Source: Nitrospirales bacterium (GTDB taxonomy: Bacteria; Nitrospirota; Nitrospiria; Nitrospirales; UBA8639). From it: a stretch of DNA of 64,000 nucleotides. The position numbers and the translations under genes were made by a program. The stretch spans positions 1-64,000 of the forward strand of contig BQIV01000027.1 in assembly GCA_021604005.1 (NCBI GenBank), read 5' to 3'. A model generated the notes under the pieces. That model was not told the origin of the DNA. It worked only from the letters and a program-made list of their open reading frames with translations, and made no database searches. Shown here piece after piece: positions 8,020 to 18,530 of the stretch; the first letter of the stretch is position 1, and each line of letters opens with the position of its first letter.

Positions 8020-8706
8020 TCAGCTTAAAACCCGACCACTCACTCTATCAGTCGATTGCTTTCGATAACGCAGAAGTCCTAGTCCAAGAATTCCAATGCC
8101 AAATAGGCCAAGGGTGCCAGGTTCAGGAACTGGGTTTGGATTTGGAGTGGATTCGGCCTGATGAACGTTCAAATTTGTTAAGACAAGTCTGGATGTTTCT
8201 CCAGGCAGCGCGTTGCCAAACGTAGCCGTGAACGACGAAATACCATGCCAGGCATTTGGATCGAACGTGAAAGAACCAGTGCCGGGAATGAGGGACGATG
8301 GGCCTGCCGTTGAACCTGTAAATGGTGTAAACAACGTATCGACAGTGCCCAGTTCCGTGACATCGACGCTAAACACGTCGAATGGGGTAGTCGGATTCGG
8401 ACCGTCAAATGTGAATCGTACGCCCTCGGAGTCTCCGGCCATGAGCAACCCATCCCCGAAAAGGTGAAAATGACTTTCTGGGTCTGTGTCTCGAATGGCC
8501 GTGGCATAGACACTATTTTCTGTATATTGAAAAATTCGAGCAGGGCTTATGGTGCTCTGCTCTACAATCATTCCGGGTCCGGCCGTGGGATCATTAAAGT
8601 CTGTCTTAAAGCTAATGCCATGGGCGAACACAGGAGTCGTACAGAAAAGGAATGTACATGAGATGAGGCAGAATAAAGATAGCCATTTTGTCAGAAGTGT
8701 TTGCAC
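8020..8706 (-). CDS. PEP-CTERM sorting-domain protein
   Basis: The GTG start at 8706 has AAAGGAG 7 nt upstream. Residues 1-28 are a signal peptide. The C-terminus is a textbook PEP-CTERM tail: PVPEPGTLGLFGIGILGLGLL followed by RYRK and a short basic end. Such proteins are cut by an exosortase (XrtA/EpsH type) and delivered to the cell surface or exopolysaccharide matrix. The roughly 160-residue body is beta-rich and Asp/Thr/Gly-rich with no enzyme motif that I recognise. No exosortase lies in the window, but the EPS locus at 47.6-60.3 kb contains the PEP-CTERM-associated deacetylase and transferase types. Confidence 0.92.
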   Translation of the reverse strand: MQTLLTKWLSLFCLISCTFLFCTTPVFAHGISFKTDFNDPTAGPGMIVEQSTISPARIFQYTENSVYATAIRDTDPESHFHLFGDGLLMAGDSEGVRFTFDGPNPTTPFDVFSVDVTELGTVDTLFTPFTGSTAGPSSLIPGTGSFTFDPNAWHGISSFTATFGNALPGETSRLVLTNLNVHQAESTPNPNPVPEPGTLGLFGIGILGLGLLRYRKQSTDRVSGRVLS

Positions 8707-9290
8707 GATGAGGCTCCTTTCGGCTTAGGTATGATAGCGGTTAAGGCCTATGTCTGCGCCGTATTGTTTGCTCAAGTCACAGGTATAGATTACTTGATGC
8801 AATCCGGGTATTTCTACGAGTCTTTGCCTACTTATACCAACAGATGCAACAGTTTGTGGAGCATCGGAGCTTTAATGACCAGAAAATAACGCGTCTTGTA
8901 AGGAAAGCCTACGATCATCAAGTGATGTATGAGAATGGACGTCGCATATAAATGTCAGAGACGATACCATGGGGTTTCTCTTGTGACTGGAAAGGTATTT
9001 TCTGAATGAATGAGTGGTGTCTTAGATTGAATCGGACAAAAAACGTTTGATGGTTTTACGTAAAGAAATATGCCTAGACAGTCCTCTCGTCCTTTCCAGG
9101 ATTTGGCTTTTGCAATCCATTTGTCAGTGGTCCCAAAACCATCATTCTCTTTGCTAGGGACGATGATTCTTGAGAAAGAAAACTTCCTGTGCAAGAAAAA
9201 TTCTTTCTTGACTGTATGGTTTTCGACTCTATCCCTGCTCGCCCATTGTTCATTGCTTTACAGGTCTCCCCCTATTGGTTCCATTTCCTT
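8707..9290. other. intergenic stretch without identified gene
   Basis: This stretch holds divergent upstream regions of the PEP-CTERM gene and secA. Short frames at 8701-8889, 8955-9194 and 9070-9294 have no supporting signals. I looked for a sigma-54 site upstream of the PEP-CTERM gene; the nearest candidate, around 8823-8840, has the wrong spacing. Confidence 0.4.
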
Positions 9291-9318
9291 TTGATTCTTA
9301 CCTTTATTCAGGTATACT
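9291..9318 (+). promoter_or_regulatory. candidate sigma-70 promoter of secA
   Basis: TTGATT at 9291-9296 and TATACT at 9313-9318 are separated by 16 bp, about 50 bp before the secA ATG. Both boxes are close to consensus. Confidence 0.5.
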
Positions 9319-9366
9319 AATTAGCAACGTCTGTTTTTTCTCATCTTCCTAGGTAAATCCCTTAAC

Positions 9367-12081
9367 ATGTTTATTCAACTCCTGAACATTCTATTTGGAA
9401 GCAAAAACGATCGTGAACTCAAGGCTTTCAAGCCGGTTGTGGACAAGATTAATGAGCTGGAATCCACGCTGACGCCGTTGTCGGATGAGGCCCTGGCCGA
9501 CAACACACAAACATTCAAAAAACGATTAGAAGGCGGCGAAACGTTGGACGATATTCTGCCGGAGGCTTTTGCCGTCTGCCGTGAAATGTCCAAACGGCGT
9601 TTGGGGATGCGGCATTTCGATGTCCAGCTTTTGGGTGGCATGGTGCTTCATCAAGGACGAATAGCGGAAATGCGAACGGGTGAAGGTAAAACGCTTGTTG
9701 CCACGCTTCCCATCTATCTCAATGCGCTGGCCGGCAAGGGAACGCATTTGGTCACGGTCAATGATTACTTGGCAAAACGCGATGCCCAGTGGATGGGCCC
9801 ACTCTATACGAGCTTAGGCTTGTCGCTTGGCATCATTCAGCATGATGCGTCGTTTCTCTTCGATGCCACCTATGATGCCCCTGATAAGCGCCTGCAATAT
9901 TTACGACCTTGTGAAAGGCGAGAGGCCTATCGAGCTGATATTACCTATGGAACCAATAATGAATATGGCTTTGACTATCTGCGAGATAACCTGACGGTTA
10001 CGGACTTAAATCAATATGTTCAGCGAAAGCCGTACTTTGCGATTGTCGACGAAGTCGACAGTATTCTCATCGATGAAGCTCGGACGCCGTTGATTATCTC
10101 GGGGCCGGCTGAAGCCAGCACGGATATGTATTACCGCATCAACAGCATCATTCCCAATTTACAGCATGAGCGCGATTATACTATTGAAGAAAAAACCAAG
10201 ACGGTGACGCTGACGGATGAAGGGAATGCGAATGTCGAAAAACAACTCGGTGTCGATAATCTCTATGATATGAAGCATTTGAGTCTCGTGCATCATGTCA
10301 TTAAGGCATTGCAGGCTCATGTGTTGTGGAAACGTGACGTGGACTATGTCGTGAAAGACGGCGAAGTGATCATTGTCGATGAGTTTACTGGACGATTAAT
10401 GCCGGGACGTCGTTGGAGCGATGGCTTGCATCAAGCCGTGGAAGCCAAAGAGGGAGTGAAGATCGCCAATGAGAATCAGACCCTGGCTTCCGTCACGTTT
10501 CAAAACTTTTTCCGCATGTATGAAAAGCTTGGTGGTATGACTGGTACGGCGGATACTGAGGCTGCGGAGTTTGCCAAGATTTATAATTTGGATGTCAATG
10601 TCATTCCCACGAATCGGCCCATGGTTCGGCAGGACTATGCCGATGTTGTCTTCCGAACGGAAAAAGAGAAGTTCAATGCCATTGCCGATGAAATCAAGGA
10701 ATACCATGATCGTGGTCAGCCGGTCCTCGTGGGAACGATTTCAATTGAAAAGTCCGAACGGTTGTCGACGCTCTTGAAGCATCGCGGGATTCCACATCAT
10801 GTCTTGAACGCGAAATTTCATGAGAAAGAAGCCGAAATTATTGCCCTGGCCGGTCAAAAAGGCGCGGTGACGTTGGCCACGAACATGGCCGGTCGTGGAA
10901 CGGATATTCTCTTGGGTGGAAGTCCGGAGGCGTTGTTTAAACAGCAGGTGATATATAAAGATGAAGGTCTGACGGAAGAGCAGCAAGCTGAAGCGTACGA
11001 AAAAATCAAGCAGCAATGTGAGGAGAATAAAGTCGAAGTGCTGGCGGCTGGCGGCGTGCATATTGTCGGTACTGAACGGCATGAGAGCCGGCGTATTGAT
11101 AATCAGCTCCGGGGTCGGGCGGGCCGTCAGGGCGATCCGGGTTCCTCTCGGTTCTTCCTATCGCTGGAAGATGACTTGATGCGAATCTTTGCATCCGAAC
11201 GCGTGTCCAACTTGATGCTCAAGCTGGGTATGGAAGAGGGTGTGCCTATTGAACATCGGATGGTGAGCAAGTCCATTGAAAATGCTCAAAAGAAAGTTGA
11301 AGGTCATAATTTTGAAATCAGAAAGCACCTGCTTGAATATGACGATGTGATGAATAAGCAACGTGAGATTATTTATGAACATCGCGCGATGGTGTTGGGT
11401 GCCGAAGACTTGTCTTCGGAAATTCAGGATATGATCACGGACACGGTTGATGGCTTAATCGATACCTATTGTCCGGAAGAGCAATATGCCGAAGAATGGG
11501 ATCTTGAAGGATTTAAGGAACAGATTCAAGGTCAATTTGGTCTTGATTTCCTTCGGATCGATGAACTCAAAGAGATGGGACGGGATGGCTTAAAGGAGGA
11601 AGTTCGAGAGCATATTCAACAGGCATATAAAGAAAAAGAGACACGTTCCGCTGAGGAGCAGGGTGTCACTTCGGAGATGTTCCGGTATTTAGAAAAAATG
11701 GTCTTGCTACAAGTCATCGATCAGCAATGGAAAGATCATCTGTTAGGCATGGATCAATTGCGTGATGGTATTGGCCTTCGCGGGTACGGACAGAAAGATC
11801 CGTTAGCGGAATATAAGCGTGAAGGCTACGACATGTTTGCCGGCATGATGGCGCGGATAAAAGGGGAAGCCTTAGAGCGGTTATTTAAGGTGCAATTGGT
11901 CCGAGGAGAGCGGCCAGAGCCGATTGCCGAAGCTCCGGTTGCGCCGCAGATGAGTTTTAATCGAGGAGAAGATTCGGCTCCGGCACAGAAGACCGTGGTT
12001 CGCACAGAGGAAAAGGTTGGACGCAACGATCCCTGTCCCTGTGGCAGCGGGAAAAAATATAAGAAATGCCACGGTCAGTAA
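9367..12081 (+). CDS. secA: SecA preprotein translocase ATPase
   Basis: At 904 aa this has normal length. The Walker A motif [14 protein letters not shown] lies near residue 102 and a DEAD-type Walker [18 protein letters not shown], near residue 225. The helicase segment [10 protein letters not shown] and the motif [17 protein letters not shown] are present. The C-terminal SEC-C zinc-binding motif [14 protein letters not shown], which binds SecB or ribosomes in known SecA proteins, is intact. SecA drives Sec export through SecYEG and is the export motor for the many signal-peptide proteins in this window. It stands alone, with a candidate promoter directly upstream. Confidence 0.98.
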   Translation: MFIQLLNILFGSKNDRELKAFKPVVDKINELESTLTPLSDEALADNTQTFKKRLEGGETLDDILPEAFAVCREMSKRRLGMRHFDVQLLGGMVLHQGRIAEMRTGEGKTLVATLPIYLNALAGKGTHLVTVNDYLAKRDAQWMGPLYTSLGLSLGIIQHDASFLFDATYDAPDKRLQYLRPCERREAYRADITYGTNNEYGFDYLRDNLTVTDLNQYVQRKPYFAIVDEVDSILIDEARTPLIISGPAEASTDMYYRINSIIPNLQHERDYTIEEKTKTVTLTDEGNANVEKQLGVDNLYDMKHLSLVHHVIKALQAHVLWKRDVDYVVKDGEVIIVDEFTGRLMPGRRWSDGLHQAVEAKEGVKIANENQTLASVTFQNFFRMYEKLGGMTGTADTEAAEFAKIYNLDVNVIPTNRPMVRQDYADVVFRTEKEKFNAIADEIKEYHDRGQPVLVGTISIEKSERLSTLLKHRGIPHHVLNAKFHEKEAEIIALAGQKGAVTLATNMAGRGTDILLGGSPEALFKQQVIYKDEGLTEEQQAEAYEKIKQQCEENKVEVLAAGGVHIVGTERHESRRIDNQLRGRAGRQGDPGSSRFFLSLEDDLMRIFASERVSNLMLKLGMEEGVPIEHRMVSKSIENAQKKVEGHNFEIRKHLLEYDDVMNKQREIIYEHRAMVLGAEDLSSEIQDMITDTVDGLIDTYCPEEQYAEEWDLEGFKEQIQGQFGLDFLRIDELKEMGRDGLKEEVREHIQQAYKEKETRSAEEQGVTSEMFRYLEKMVLLQVIDQQWKDHLLGMDQLRDGIGLRGYGQKDPLAEYKREGYDMFAGMMARIKGEALERLFKVQLVRGERPEPIAEAPVAPQMSFNRGEDSAPAQKTVVRTEEKVGRNDPCPCGSGKKYKKCHGQ

Positions 12082-12308
12082 TGATGCCGTTACAGTTTTC
12101 GTTCTCTTGTATGTGAATGCGTAGGCTGGCCGTTGTTCAATGGCGTCATGTCTGCGGCTGCCTCTCTTTCATGTCTCCTTCGTTCTCCGTACGATTCCAC
12201 GCACTATGTTCTTAGATGTTGATGTGTAAGCCGGCATGACACTGTTCGAGAGAAGATGATGAGGGTCGGGTCCTGAATTGGCGGTAGCCACAATAGAAGG
12301 TGACGTGA

Positions 12309-13916
12309 GTGAACAAGACCACGCAATTTAAACGGATGTTGGAATCAGATCGTTTGGAGTTTCTGCTGGAAGCCCATAATGGTTTGAGTGCCAAGATTGT
12401 TGAAGAGTCTGGGCATAAAGGCATTTGGGGCAGTGGTCTTGGTATTTCGGCAGCCTTAGGGGTAAGAGACAACAATGAGGCGAGTTGGACCCAAGTTCTT
12501 GAGGTCGTCGAATTCATGAGCGATGCGACGACGATCCCCTTGCTGCTTGATGCGGATACGGGATATGGGAATTTTAACAACGTTTGCCGACTTGTTCGAA
12601 AACTCGAACAGCGTCAAGTGGCTGCCGTATGTCTCGAAGACAAGTTATTCCCTAAAACCAATTCGTTCCTTGGTGAGCAACAGCCTCTCGCGGATATGGA
12701 TGAATTTTGCGGGAAGATTAAGGCGGCCAAAGACACCCAGCAGGATCCAGATTTTTGCGTGGTGGCTCGTGTCGAAGCGTTTATTGCCGGCTGGGGGCTC
12801 ACTGAAACGTTGAAGCGCGCTCAGGCTTACGCTCGCTCAGGAGCCGATGCCGTGCTGATTCATAGTAAGTTGTCGAAGCCCGATCAAATTTTGTCGTTTA
12901 TGAAGGAATGGCATGAGCCCTGTCCGGTGGTCATTGTGCCGACGATGTATTATGCCACGCCCACCAGCGTGTTCGAAGAAGCCAAGGTGAGCATGGTCAT
13001 TTGGGCTAATCACTTAGTCCGGGCGAGTATTTCGGCCATGCAGGATATTGCCAAAAAGATTTATGTCGAACAGTCACTCATGACGGTGGAAGACGCCATT
13101 GTGTCGGTTCGCGAAGTATTTCGTTTGCAAGACGCCGAGACCTTAAAAGCCGCAGAGCATGCCTATCTTCCGAACCGTCAAACTGAGCATGGGCGAGCCA
13201 TTGTGTTGGCCGCCTCAAAGGGGGCAGATTTAGGGTCCTTGACTGATGAGAAGCCAAAGGCCATGTTGCCGATTCAAGGGAAGCCGTTGTTACAGCGGCT
13301 GACTGACCATTTTCATGCGGTTGGGATTCACGACATTCTTGTTGTGGGTGGGTATAAATCTGAGACCATTGATGTTCCTGACATCAACTTGCTGGTCAAT
13401 GCCGAGTACGAACAGACCAAGGAATTGTCATCCTTGTATACCGCGCTAGATAATTTGGATCGGCCAGTCATTGTCTCGTACGGGGATATTCTGTTTAAAA
13501 ACTATATCTTGCTCCGGCTGCTTAATGAACCTGGGGATATTGTGGTCAGCGTGGATGCGAATCCCATACGTAGCCATGTCGTGAATCGTTTTACGGATTT
13601 CGTTCGATGTTCGCGAAGGTATGACACAGATTATTTCGAAGAGTCCGTGCGGCTCCTAGAGATGAATCCGTTTTTGTCTGCGGATCAAGCGGATGGAGAA
13701 TGGATTGGCTTAGTGAAATTAAGCGCTCACGGTGCGAAACACGTACATGTCGCGTTAGATGAGCTTCATCGTCGAGATGATTTCAAGACGCTACGAATGA
13801 ATGATTTATTTGAATATCTGATCCGCCAGCACTGTGAGATTCGCGTGGTGTATACCAATGGCCATTGGCTGGATATTGACGATCTTGAAATCTTATCGGA
13901 AGCTATGGAATTTTGA
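12309..13916 (+). CDS. phosphoenolpyruvate mutase fused to a nucleotidyltransferase domain
   Basis: Residues 1 to about 285 are a PEP mutase of the isocitrate-lyase superfamily. The diagnostic [10 protein letters not shown] (residue about 110) matches the EDKxxxxxNS signature that separates true PEP mutases from lyases. Residues about 294-535 form a sugar/choline-type NTP transferase ([12 protein letters not shown]...[18 protein letters not shown]), as in PepM-PntC fusions that make and cytidylylate phosphonates. The usual GxGxR of the nucleotide loop reads SKGADL here, so the glycine and arginine are altered and activity is uncertain. GTG start with AAGGTG upstream. No phosphonopyruvate decarboxylase or AEP transaminase is adjacent. 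Confidence 0.88.
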   Translation: MNKTTQFKRMLESDRLEFLLEAHNGLSAKIVEESGHKGIWGSGLGISAALGVRDNNEASWTQVLEVVEFMSDATTIPLLLDADTGYGNFNNVCRLVRKLEQRQVAAVCLEDKLFPKTNSFLGEQQPLADMDEFCGKIKAAKDTQQDPDFCVVARVEAFIAGWGLTETLKRAQAYARSGADAVLIHSKLSKPDQILSFMKEWHEPCPVVIVPTMYYATPTSVFEEAKVSMVIWANHLVRASISAMQDIAKKIYVEQSLMTVEDAIVSVREVFRLQDAETLKAAEHAYLPNRQTEHGRAIVLAASKGADLGSLTDEKPKAMLPIQGKPLLQRLTDHFHAVGIHDILVVGGYKSETIDVPDINLLVNAEYEQTKELSSLYTALDNLDRPVIVSYGDILFKNYILLRLLNEPGDIVVSVDANPIRSHVVNRFTDFVRCSRRYDTDYFEESVRLLEMNPFLSADQADGEWIGLVKLSAHGAKHVHVALDELHRRDDFKTLRMNDLFEYLIRQHCEIRVVYTNGHWLDIDDLEILSEAMEF

Positions 13917-14160
13917 GTCATACAGCATCATCGCATTGGAGGTCTTGGCATCTGAATTTTTGATTTGACTTTTGTCATCCAGGTGGGAATCTTTCTGTTG
14001 ATTGCTTAGTCGTTTTTTTCTTCTCACCGCGTCCCATTCTTTCGTTCCGCAACACATCTTTCCTCTGCCTACACTTCGAAGCTTCGTCTAACCGCTGCAC
14101 ATTCTGTGCATGGCTGTATTCCCTCCGTGTCATCTTCTGGTCTTTGCTTGACTTGCTCAG
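13917..14160. other. intergenic region between PEP mutase gene and midA
   Basis: I see no gene or repeat here. The frame starting at 14106 is the upstream extension of the midA frame and lacks a ribosome binding site. Confidence 0.4.
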
Positions 14161-14167
14161 GCTTCGG

Positions 14168-14190
14168 CCCGTATCGTACGGGGTTGTTTT
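14168..14190 (+). terminator. possible weak rho-independent terminator
   Basis: CCCGTA and TACGGG form a perfect 6-bp stem with a 3-nt loop, followed by GTTGTTTT. It lies between the PEP mutase gene and midA. The T-run is interrupted and the stem is short. Confidence 0.35.
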
Positions 14191-14222
14191 CTAAGAAATA
14201 CTTGTATGTGAGGAGCGTTGTT

Positions 14223-15449
14223 GTGTCAGGTTTTGGCTCGACAGAGATTTGCCATTCGATTCTTCTTCAACGAATCATTGACGAAATTTCACAGCAGGGG
14301 CCAATGACCTTCGCTCGCTTTATGGAGTTAGCCCTCTATGATCAAGACGGCGGGTATTATATGACGAGTGGGACTCAAGCCTCTGATGTGTCACGAGAAG
14401 ATTCACGCATCGGCTGGACGGGAGATTTTTATACCTCATCCGATGTCCATCCACTGCTTGCACGATGCTTGATTAAACAAATTCAGGAAATGGATGCCCT
14501 GTTAGATCATCCTACGCCGTTTACCGTTGTCGAAATGGGGCCGGGGAAAGGGTTGCTTGCTCGCGATGTGCTGCAGGCCTGCGTCGATGATGACTCTGAT
14601 CTATCTTCGAGACTCACATACGTGTTGATCGAACGGAGTCCAGTGATGCGAGCAGCACAAGAATGGCATCTTCGTGACTATAGAGAGAAGGGACGCTCGA
14701 TAGAATGGCATTCCTCATTGTCAGCACTGGCTCATGGCTCGATTCACGGTCTCGTGTTGTCAAATGAGTTGGTTGATGCCTTGCCCGTTCATCGCGTCAG
14801 CATGGTCAACAACAGACTGAATGAGGTGTTTGTTGACTACCGGGATGGACAGTTTTGCCAGCACCTGGGTGAGCCTTCTACTCCGGACATTCTTGCCTAT
14901 ATAGATTCCTATACAGATGGAAGTAACCGGACATGGTCTGAAGGCTATTGCACGGAGGTTCATTTGGAGTCCGTGTGTTGGATGGCAGACGTGGCGCATG
15001 TGCTGCAACGTGGTTTTGTGCTCACGATAGACTATGGACATACGGCACAAGACTATTATGATGCGTCCCGAAACAATGGAACATTACTATGTTATCACAA
15101 GCATACAGCTTCTTCGAACCCATTTGTTCGAATTGGAGAGCAGGATATGACAGCGCATGTGAACTTTTCTGCGCTTGCGAGCAAAGGCGCGCACGTTGGG
15201 TTGTCTGTCACGGGATTTACCAACCTCATGCATTTTCTTCTCGGACTTGGAGCCGATAGGATGCTGACTGATGTGGATCCTGAATCAGAGGAAATGCAGT
15301 CGGCGATTCAATTTTTGAGACCGCATAGTATGGGACAAACCTTTAAAATTTTGGTACAACACAAAGCGCTTGAATCCCCGACATTACAAGGGCTGAAATA
15401 CCGTCCATTTTTTGATGGGGTCTTACAGGGTGATGGGTCGATAGGCTGA
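14223..15449 (+). CDS. midA: MidA-family (NDUFAF7-like) SAM-dependent methyltransferase
   Basis: GTG at 14223 is the likely start, with AGGAG 7 nt upstream; the open frame to 14106 has no such site. The 408-aa protein starts with the family's N-terminal pattern (ILLQRIIDEISQQGPMTFARFMELALYDQDGGYY), then has the SAM-binding motif VEMGPGKGLLARDVL near residue 103 and the LSNELVDALPVHRV segment. The mitochondrial homologue NDUFAF7 dimethylates an arginine of complex I subunit NDUFS2, the NuoD equivalent. Here the gene directly precedes nuoA by 124 bp in the same direction, so a role in complex I maturation is a strong inference. Confidence 0.88.
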   Translation: MSGFGSTEICHSILLQRIIDEISQQGPMTFARFMELALYDQDGGYYMTSGTQASDVSREDSRIGWTGDFYTSSDVHPLLARCLIKQIQEMDALLDHPTPFTVVEMGPGKGLLARDVLQACVDDDSDLSSRLTYVLIERSPVMRAAQEWHLRDYREKGRSIEWHSSLSALAHGSIHGLVLSNELVDALPVHRVSMVNNRLNEVFVDYRDGQFCQHLGEPSTPDILAYIDSYTDGSNRTWSEGYCTEVHLESVCWMADVAHVLQRGFVLTIDYGHTAQDYYDASRNNGTLLCYHKHTASSNPFVRIGEQDMTAHVNFSALASKGAHVGLSVTGFTNLMHFLLGLGADRMLTDVDPESEEMQSAIQFLRPHSMGQTFKILVQHKALESPTLQGLKYRPFFDGVLQGDGSIG

Positions 15450-15573
15450 GTCGAAATTTTGGGGACGCAATGTGAGCGGCGTGCCCCCTCTATGAACGAT
15501 GTCTGCTTTTTAACTAATTGCCGTTGCAGGCACATAGTATTGGCAAGAGAGACCGGAGCACGAGAGGTCAAGT

Positions 15574-15945
15574 ATGGGTGGAGAAGCCGTTCCGTTTAAT
15601 TACATCCCTATTGTTATTTTTATCGTCTTAGGGACGGCCTTCGGGCTGGTCTCGCTTCTTGTGGGCATTGCGTTGCGTCCGAATCGTCCCTACCGCGCAA
15701 AATTACTTCCGTATGAAAGTGGGAGTCCGTTGTTCATGGACGCTCGCATTCAATTTCCGATGCGCTATTACATTATTGCCATGCTGTTTGTCATTTTTGA
15801 TATTGAAATCATCTTTTTATTTCCTTGGGCTGTGGCTTTCAAACAGCTTGGGCTGTTGGGGCTGATTGAAATGGGGCTCTTTATTGCCATTTTGGTTGTA
15901 GGATTTTGGTATGTCTGGAAAAAGGGTGCATTAGATTGGGAATGA
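15574..15945 (+). CDS. nuoA: NADH-quinone oxidoreductase subunit A
   Basis: The 123-aa membrane protein has three transmembrane helices and the NuoA pattern KLLPYESGSPL...FPMRYYIIAMLFVIFDIEIIFLFPWA. The family's acidic residues in the second helix (FDIEIIF) are present. GAGAGG lies 6 nt before the ATG. It is the first gene of the complex I operon and contributes to the quinone-site loop between the membrane and peripheral arms. A small hairpin (TAGGCC-TTTA-GGCCTA at 15950-15965) follows in the 155-bp gap before nuoB. Confidence 0.96.
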   Translation: MGGEAVPFNYIPIVIFIVLGTAFGLVSLLVGIALRPNRPYRAKLLPYESGSPLFMDARIQFPMRYYIIAMLFVIFDIEIIFLFPWAVAFKQLGLLGLIEMGLFIAILVVGFWYVWKKGALDWE

Positions 15946-16103
15946 AATATAGGCCTTTAGGCCTAGCCAAAAAGGGGAGTGAACAGATAAAATAGCCCGC
16001 TAACAAGAACTCCCTTATCAAGGAATTCCTTAGTGAGGGTATTAACCATAGTGTGGTGAGGTGATCGGGTGGTCAAGAGACATTCTCGGTCGGATGGAGT
16101 TTG

Positions 16104-16583
16104 ATGAGTTTTCTTGAACGACAGCTTGAGCCTAATATTGTGACCACGCAGTTAGATTATTTCATTAGTTGGGCACGTAAATCCGCGTTATGGCCGATGA
16201 CGTTTGGATTAGCCTGCTGCGCTATTGAAATGATTGCGTCCGTGTCGTCTCGCTATGATATTGATCGGTTTGGTGCTGGAGTGTTTCGGGCCTCTCCACG
16301 GCAATCGGACTTAATGATTGTGGCTGGTACCGTCTGTCGAAAGATGGCTCCGGTCATTCGTCGTATTTATGACCAAATGGCCGAGCCTCGATACGTCATT
16401 TCCATGGGGTCCTGTGCGACGTCTGGTAATCATTATAATAGCTATAGTGTGGTCCAAGGCGTTGATCAGATTGTCCCGGTCGATGTCTATATTGCTGGTT
16501 GCCCTCCACGTCCGGAAGCCCTCCTCGATGGCTTGATTAAGTTACAAGAGAAAATTCAGCGAGAGAAGGTGTTCGTTAAATAG
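16104..16583 (+). CDS. nuoB: NADH-quinone oxidoreductase subunit B
   Basis: This subunit holds the terminal [4Fe-4S] cluster N2, next to the quinone site. The ligand cysteines are visible in [11 protein letters not shown] (adjacent pair near residues 38-39), SMGSCATSG (about 103) and [13 protein letters not shown] (about 133). ATG at 16104 is preferred over TTG 16101; GGAG lies just upstream. The length of 159 aa is normal. The gap to nuoCD is about 90 bp. Confidence 0.96.
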   Translation: MSFLERQLEPNIVTTQLDYFISWARKSALWPMTFGLACCAIEMIASVSSRYDIDRFGAGVFRASPRQSDLMIVAGTVCRKMAPVIRRIYDQMAEPRYVISMGSCATSGNHYNSYSVVQGVDQIVPVDVYIAGCPPRPEALLDGLIKLQEKIQREKVFVK

Positions 16584-16663
16584 GTGAATCTCCACGGGTC
16601 GATCGCCACCGTCTTCATGTCTGTGAAGGGTTGGGATTGTAGCCAGGGGTGTTATACACGTGA

Positions 16664-18427
16664 TTGAATGACATCATGCATCTAGTACTAGAAACCTTAC
16701 AGCAACAGTTTCCATCGATTATTCAATCGGTGCATGAAGATACGCAGCGTCATGAGTTGTCGGCTCAGATCTTGCGTGACGGGTGGGGAGAAGTTGCGAG
16801 ATTTCTTCACGATGACCCAGCAATGGCGTTTGATCATATGACCGATATTTGTTCAGCAGATTATCCTGATGATCTTGAGAGATTTGAGGTGATCTATCAC
16901 TTTCTCTCGCTGCCGCAAGGGGTCAGAATCCGTGTGAAGGTACGCGTGACGGAGGAGGAGCCAAGCCTGGCAACGGTGAGTCATATTTGGGCTGGTGCGA
17001 ATTTTCTAGAACGGGAAGTCTATGACCTCATGGGGATACAATTTTCCGGACATCCCGATCTTCGCCGGATCTTGATGCCGGAAGATTATGACGAAGGGTT
17101 TCCCCTGCGAAAAGATTTTCCAGCTGAAGGAAAGGGCTGGAGAAGTCACATGGACTTTATTCCCCGGTTGGATGAGCCTGAAACCGTCTGGTCGGAAGAG
17201 GAGATTCCGTCGGATCAGCGACATCAATTCATGGCTGGCGATTCGCCTGAGGATTCGAAACGGACCACGGAAATGTTGTTGAATATGGGACCGCAACATC
17301 CAAGCACGCATGGTGTGCTGCGGGTTGTGTTAGAACTGGATGGCGAACGTGTGACAAAAGCCGTGCCGGATCTTGGCTATTTGCACCGTGGTGTAGAAAA
17401 ACTTGCTGAAGGGCTGCATTATATGCAGATTCTTCCCCATACCGATCGGTTGGATTATGTGTGTGCGATGACCAATAATTACGCGTATGTGCGTGCGGTA
17501 GAAAAGTTAGTGGGCATTACGATTCCTGAGCGTGCGGAGTATGTGCGGACCATTGTGGCTGAAATGCAGCGAATCGTGGGGCATCTCTTTTGGCTGGGCA
17601 CTCAAGCATTGGATATTGGGGCCATGACGGTGTTTTTTTTCACGTTCAGAGAGCGTGAAGTGTTGCTGGATATGTTTGAAAAGTTGTGTGGGGCTCGTCT
17701 GACATTAAACTATTTCCGTTTTGGCGGTGTCGATAGTGACCTGACTCCAGAAATTATTCACGGGTTAAAAGAATTCTTAAAAACCTTTTCTGAGCATATT
17801 GATGAGTACGATACGCTCTTAAGAGCCAATCGTATCTGGATTGCCCGCACCAAGGGTGTTGCCGTGATTTCAGGTGAAGACGCCATTAATTTTGGTCTGA
17901 CCGGCCCAAGTCTTCGAGGCTCTGGTGTGGCCTATGATATTCGGAAGTTGGAGCCGTATGGCGTCTATGATCGGGTTGAGTGGGAAGTGCCGGTTGGAAA
18001 GGATGGCGACACCTATGATCGCTATTGGATTCGCGTTGAAGAAATGCGACAGAGCGCGCGTATCATCGAGCAATGTTTGGAACAGATTCCGGAAGGGCCG
18101 ATAATCGCTGAAGATTCAAAAGTCATTCCACCTCCTAAGCCGGATGTCATGCGAGATATGCAGAGTTTGATTCATCATTTCATTATTTTTACCCAAGGGT
18201 TTAAGCCTCCGAAAGGTGAAACCTATTGTGCAACCGAGGTCCCAAAGGGCGAGCTTGGGTTTTTTCTGATTAGTGATGGCAGTCCAAGGCCGTATCGCAT
18301 GAAAATCCGGTCGCCGTCGTTTGTGCACATGGGGGCCTTCGATCATATGGCCCGCGGATATCTGATTTCAGATATTATTACGATTTTTGGGACGTATGAC
18401 ATCGTAATGGGCGAATGCGATAGATAA
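16664..18427 (+). CDS. nuoCD: NADH-quinone oxidoreductase fused subunits C and D
   Basis: Residues 1 to about 170 are the 30-kDa NuoC part (FEVIYHFLSLPQGVRIRVKV...HIWAGANFLEREVYDLMGI). From about 205 follows the 49-kDa NuoD part, starting MGPQHPSTHGVLRVVLELDG and ending with the conserved DIVMGECDR. The quinone chamber lies between NuoD and NuoB. The C-D fusion is known from enterobacteria and other groups. The start is TTG 16664 or ATG 16676; neither has an ideal ribosome binding site. The arginine methylated by NDUFAF7/MidA in mitochondria lies in this N-terminal part of NuoD, possibly the Arg of HGVLR; alignment is needed. Confidence 0.96.
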   Translation: MNDIMHLVLETLQQQFPSIIQSVHEDTQRHELSAQILRDGWGEVARFLHDDPAMAFDHMTDICSADYPDDLERFEVIYHFLSLPQGVRIRVKVRVTEEEPSLATVSHIWAGANFLEREVYDLMGIQFSGHPDLRRILMPEDYDEGFPLRKDFPAEGKGWRSHMDFIPRLDEPETVWSEEEIPSDQRHQFMAGDSPEDSKRTTEMLLNMGPQHPSTHGVLRVVLELDGERVTKAVPDLGYLHRGVEKLAEGLHYMQILPHTDRLDYVCAMTNNYAYVRAVEKLVGITIPERAEYVRTIVAEMQRIVGHLFWLGTQALDIGAMTVFFFTFREREVLLDMFEKLCGARLTLNYFRFGGVDSDLTPEIIHGLKEFLKTFSEHIDEYDTLLRANRIWIARTKGVAVISGEDAINFGLTGPSLRGSGVAYDIRKLEPYGVYDRVEWEVPVGKDGDTYDRYWIRVEEMRQSARIIEQCLEQIPEGPIIAEDSKVIPPPKPDVMRDMQSLIHHFIIFTQGFKPPKGETYCATEVPKGELGFFLISDGSPRPYRMKIRSPSFVHMGAFDHMARGYLISDIITIFGTYDIVMGECDR

Positions 18428-18449
18428 GAAGAATAGAATGCTAAATATA

Positions 18450-18502
18450 AATTGCAAAATGAAAATACGAAATGCAAAACGGACTTCTTTCATTTTGCAA
18501 TT
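18450..18502. repeat. AT-rich perfect inverted repeat between nuoCD and nuoE
   Basis: AATTGCAAAATGAAA at 18450-18464 is repeated as its exact reverse complement at 18488-18502, with a 23-nt loop. Related sequences rich in GCAAAAT occur in the loop and again between nuoL and nuoM. In the transcript it would form a long A-U stem inside the operon. Confidence 0.7.
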
Positions 18503-18530
18503 AATAATTTGAAATTTTCATTGCCGTACT

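Noticed and set aside
8823-8840. Sigma-54 site upstream of the PEP-CTERM gene
   Set aside because: The GC and CC elements are one base too close together; the -24/-12 spacing is strict.
16660-16670. GTG at 16660 as nuoCD start
   Set aside because: That frame ends after three codons (GTG ATT GAA TGA).
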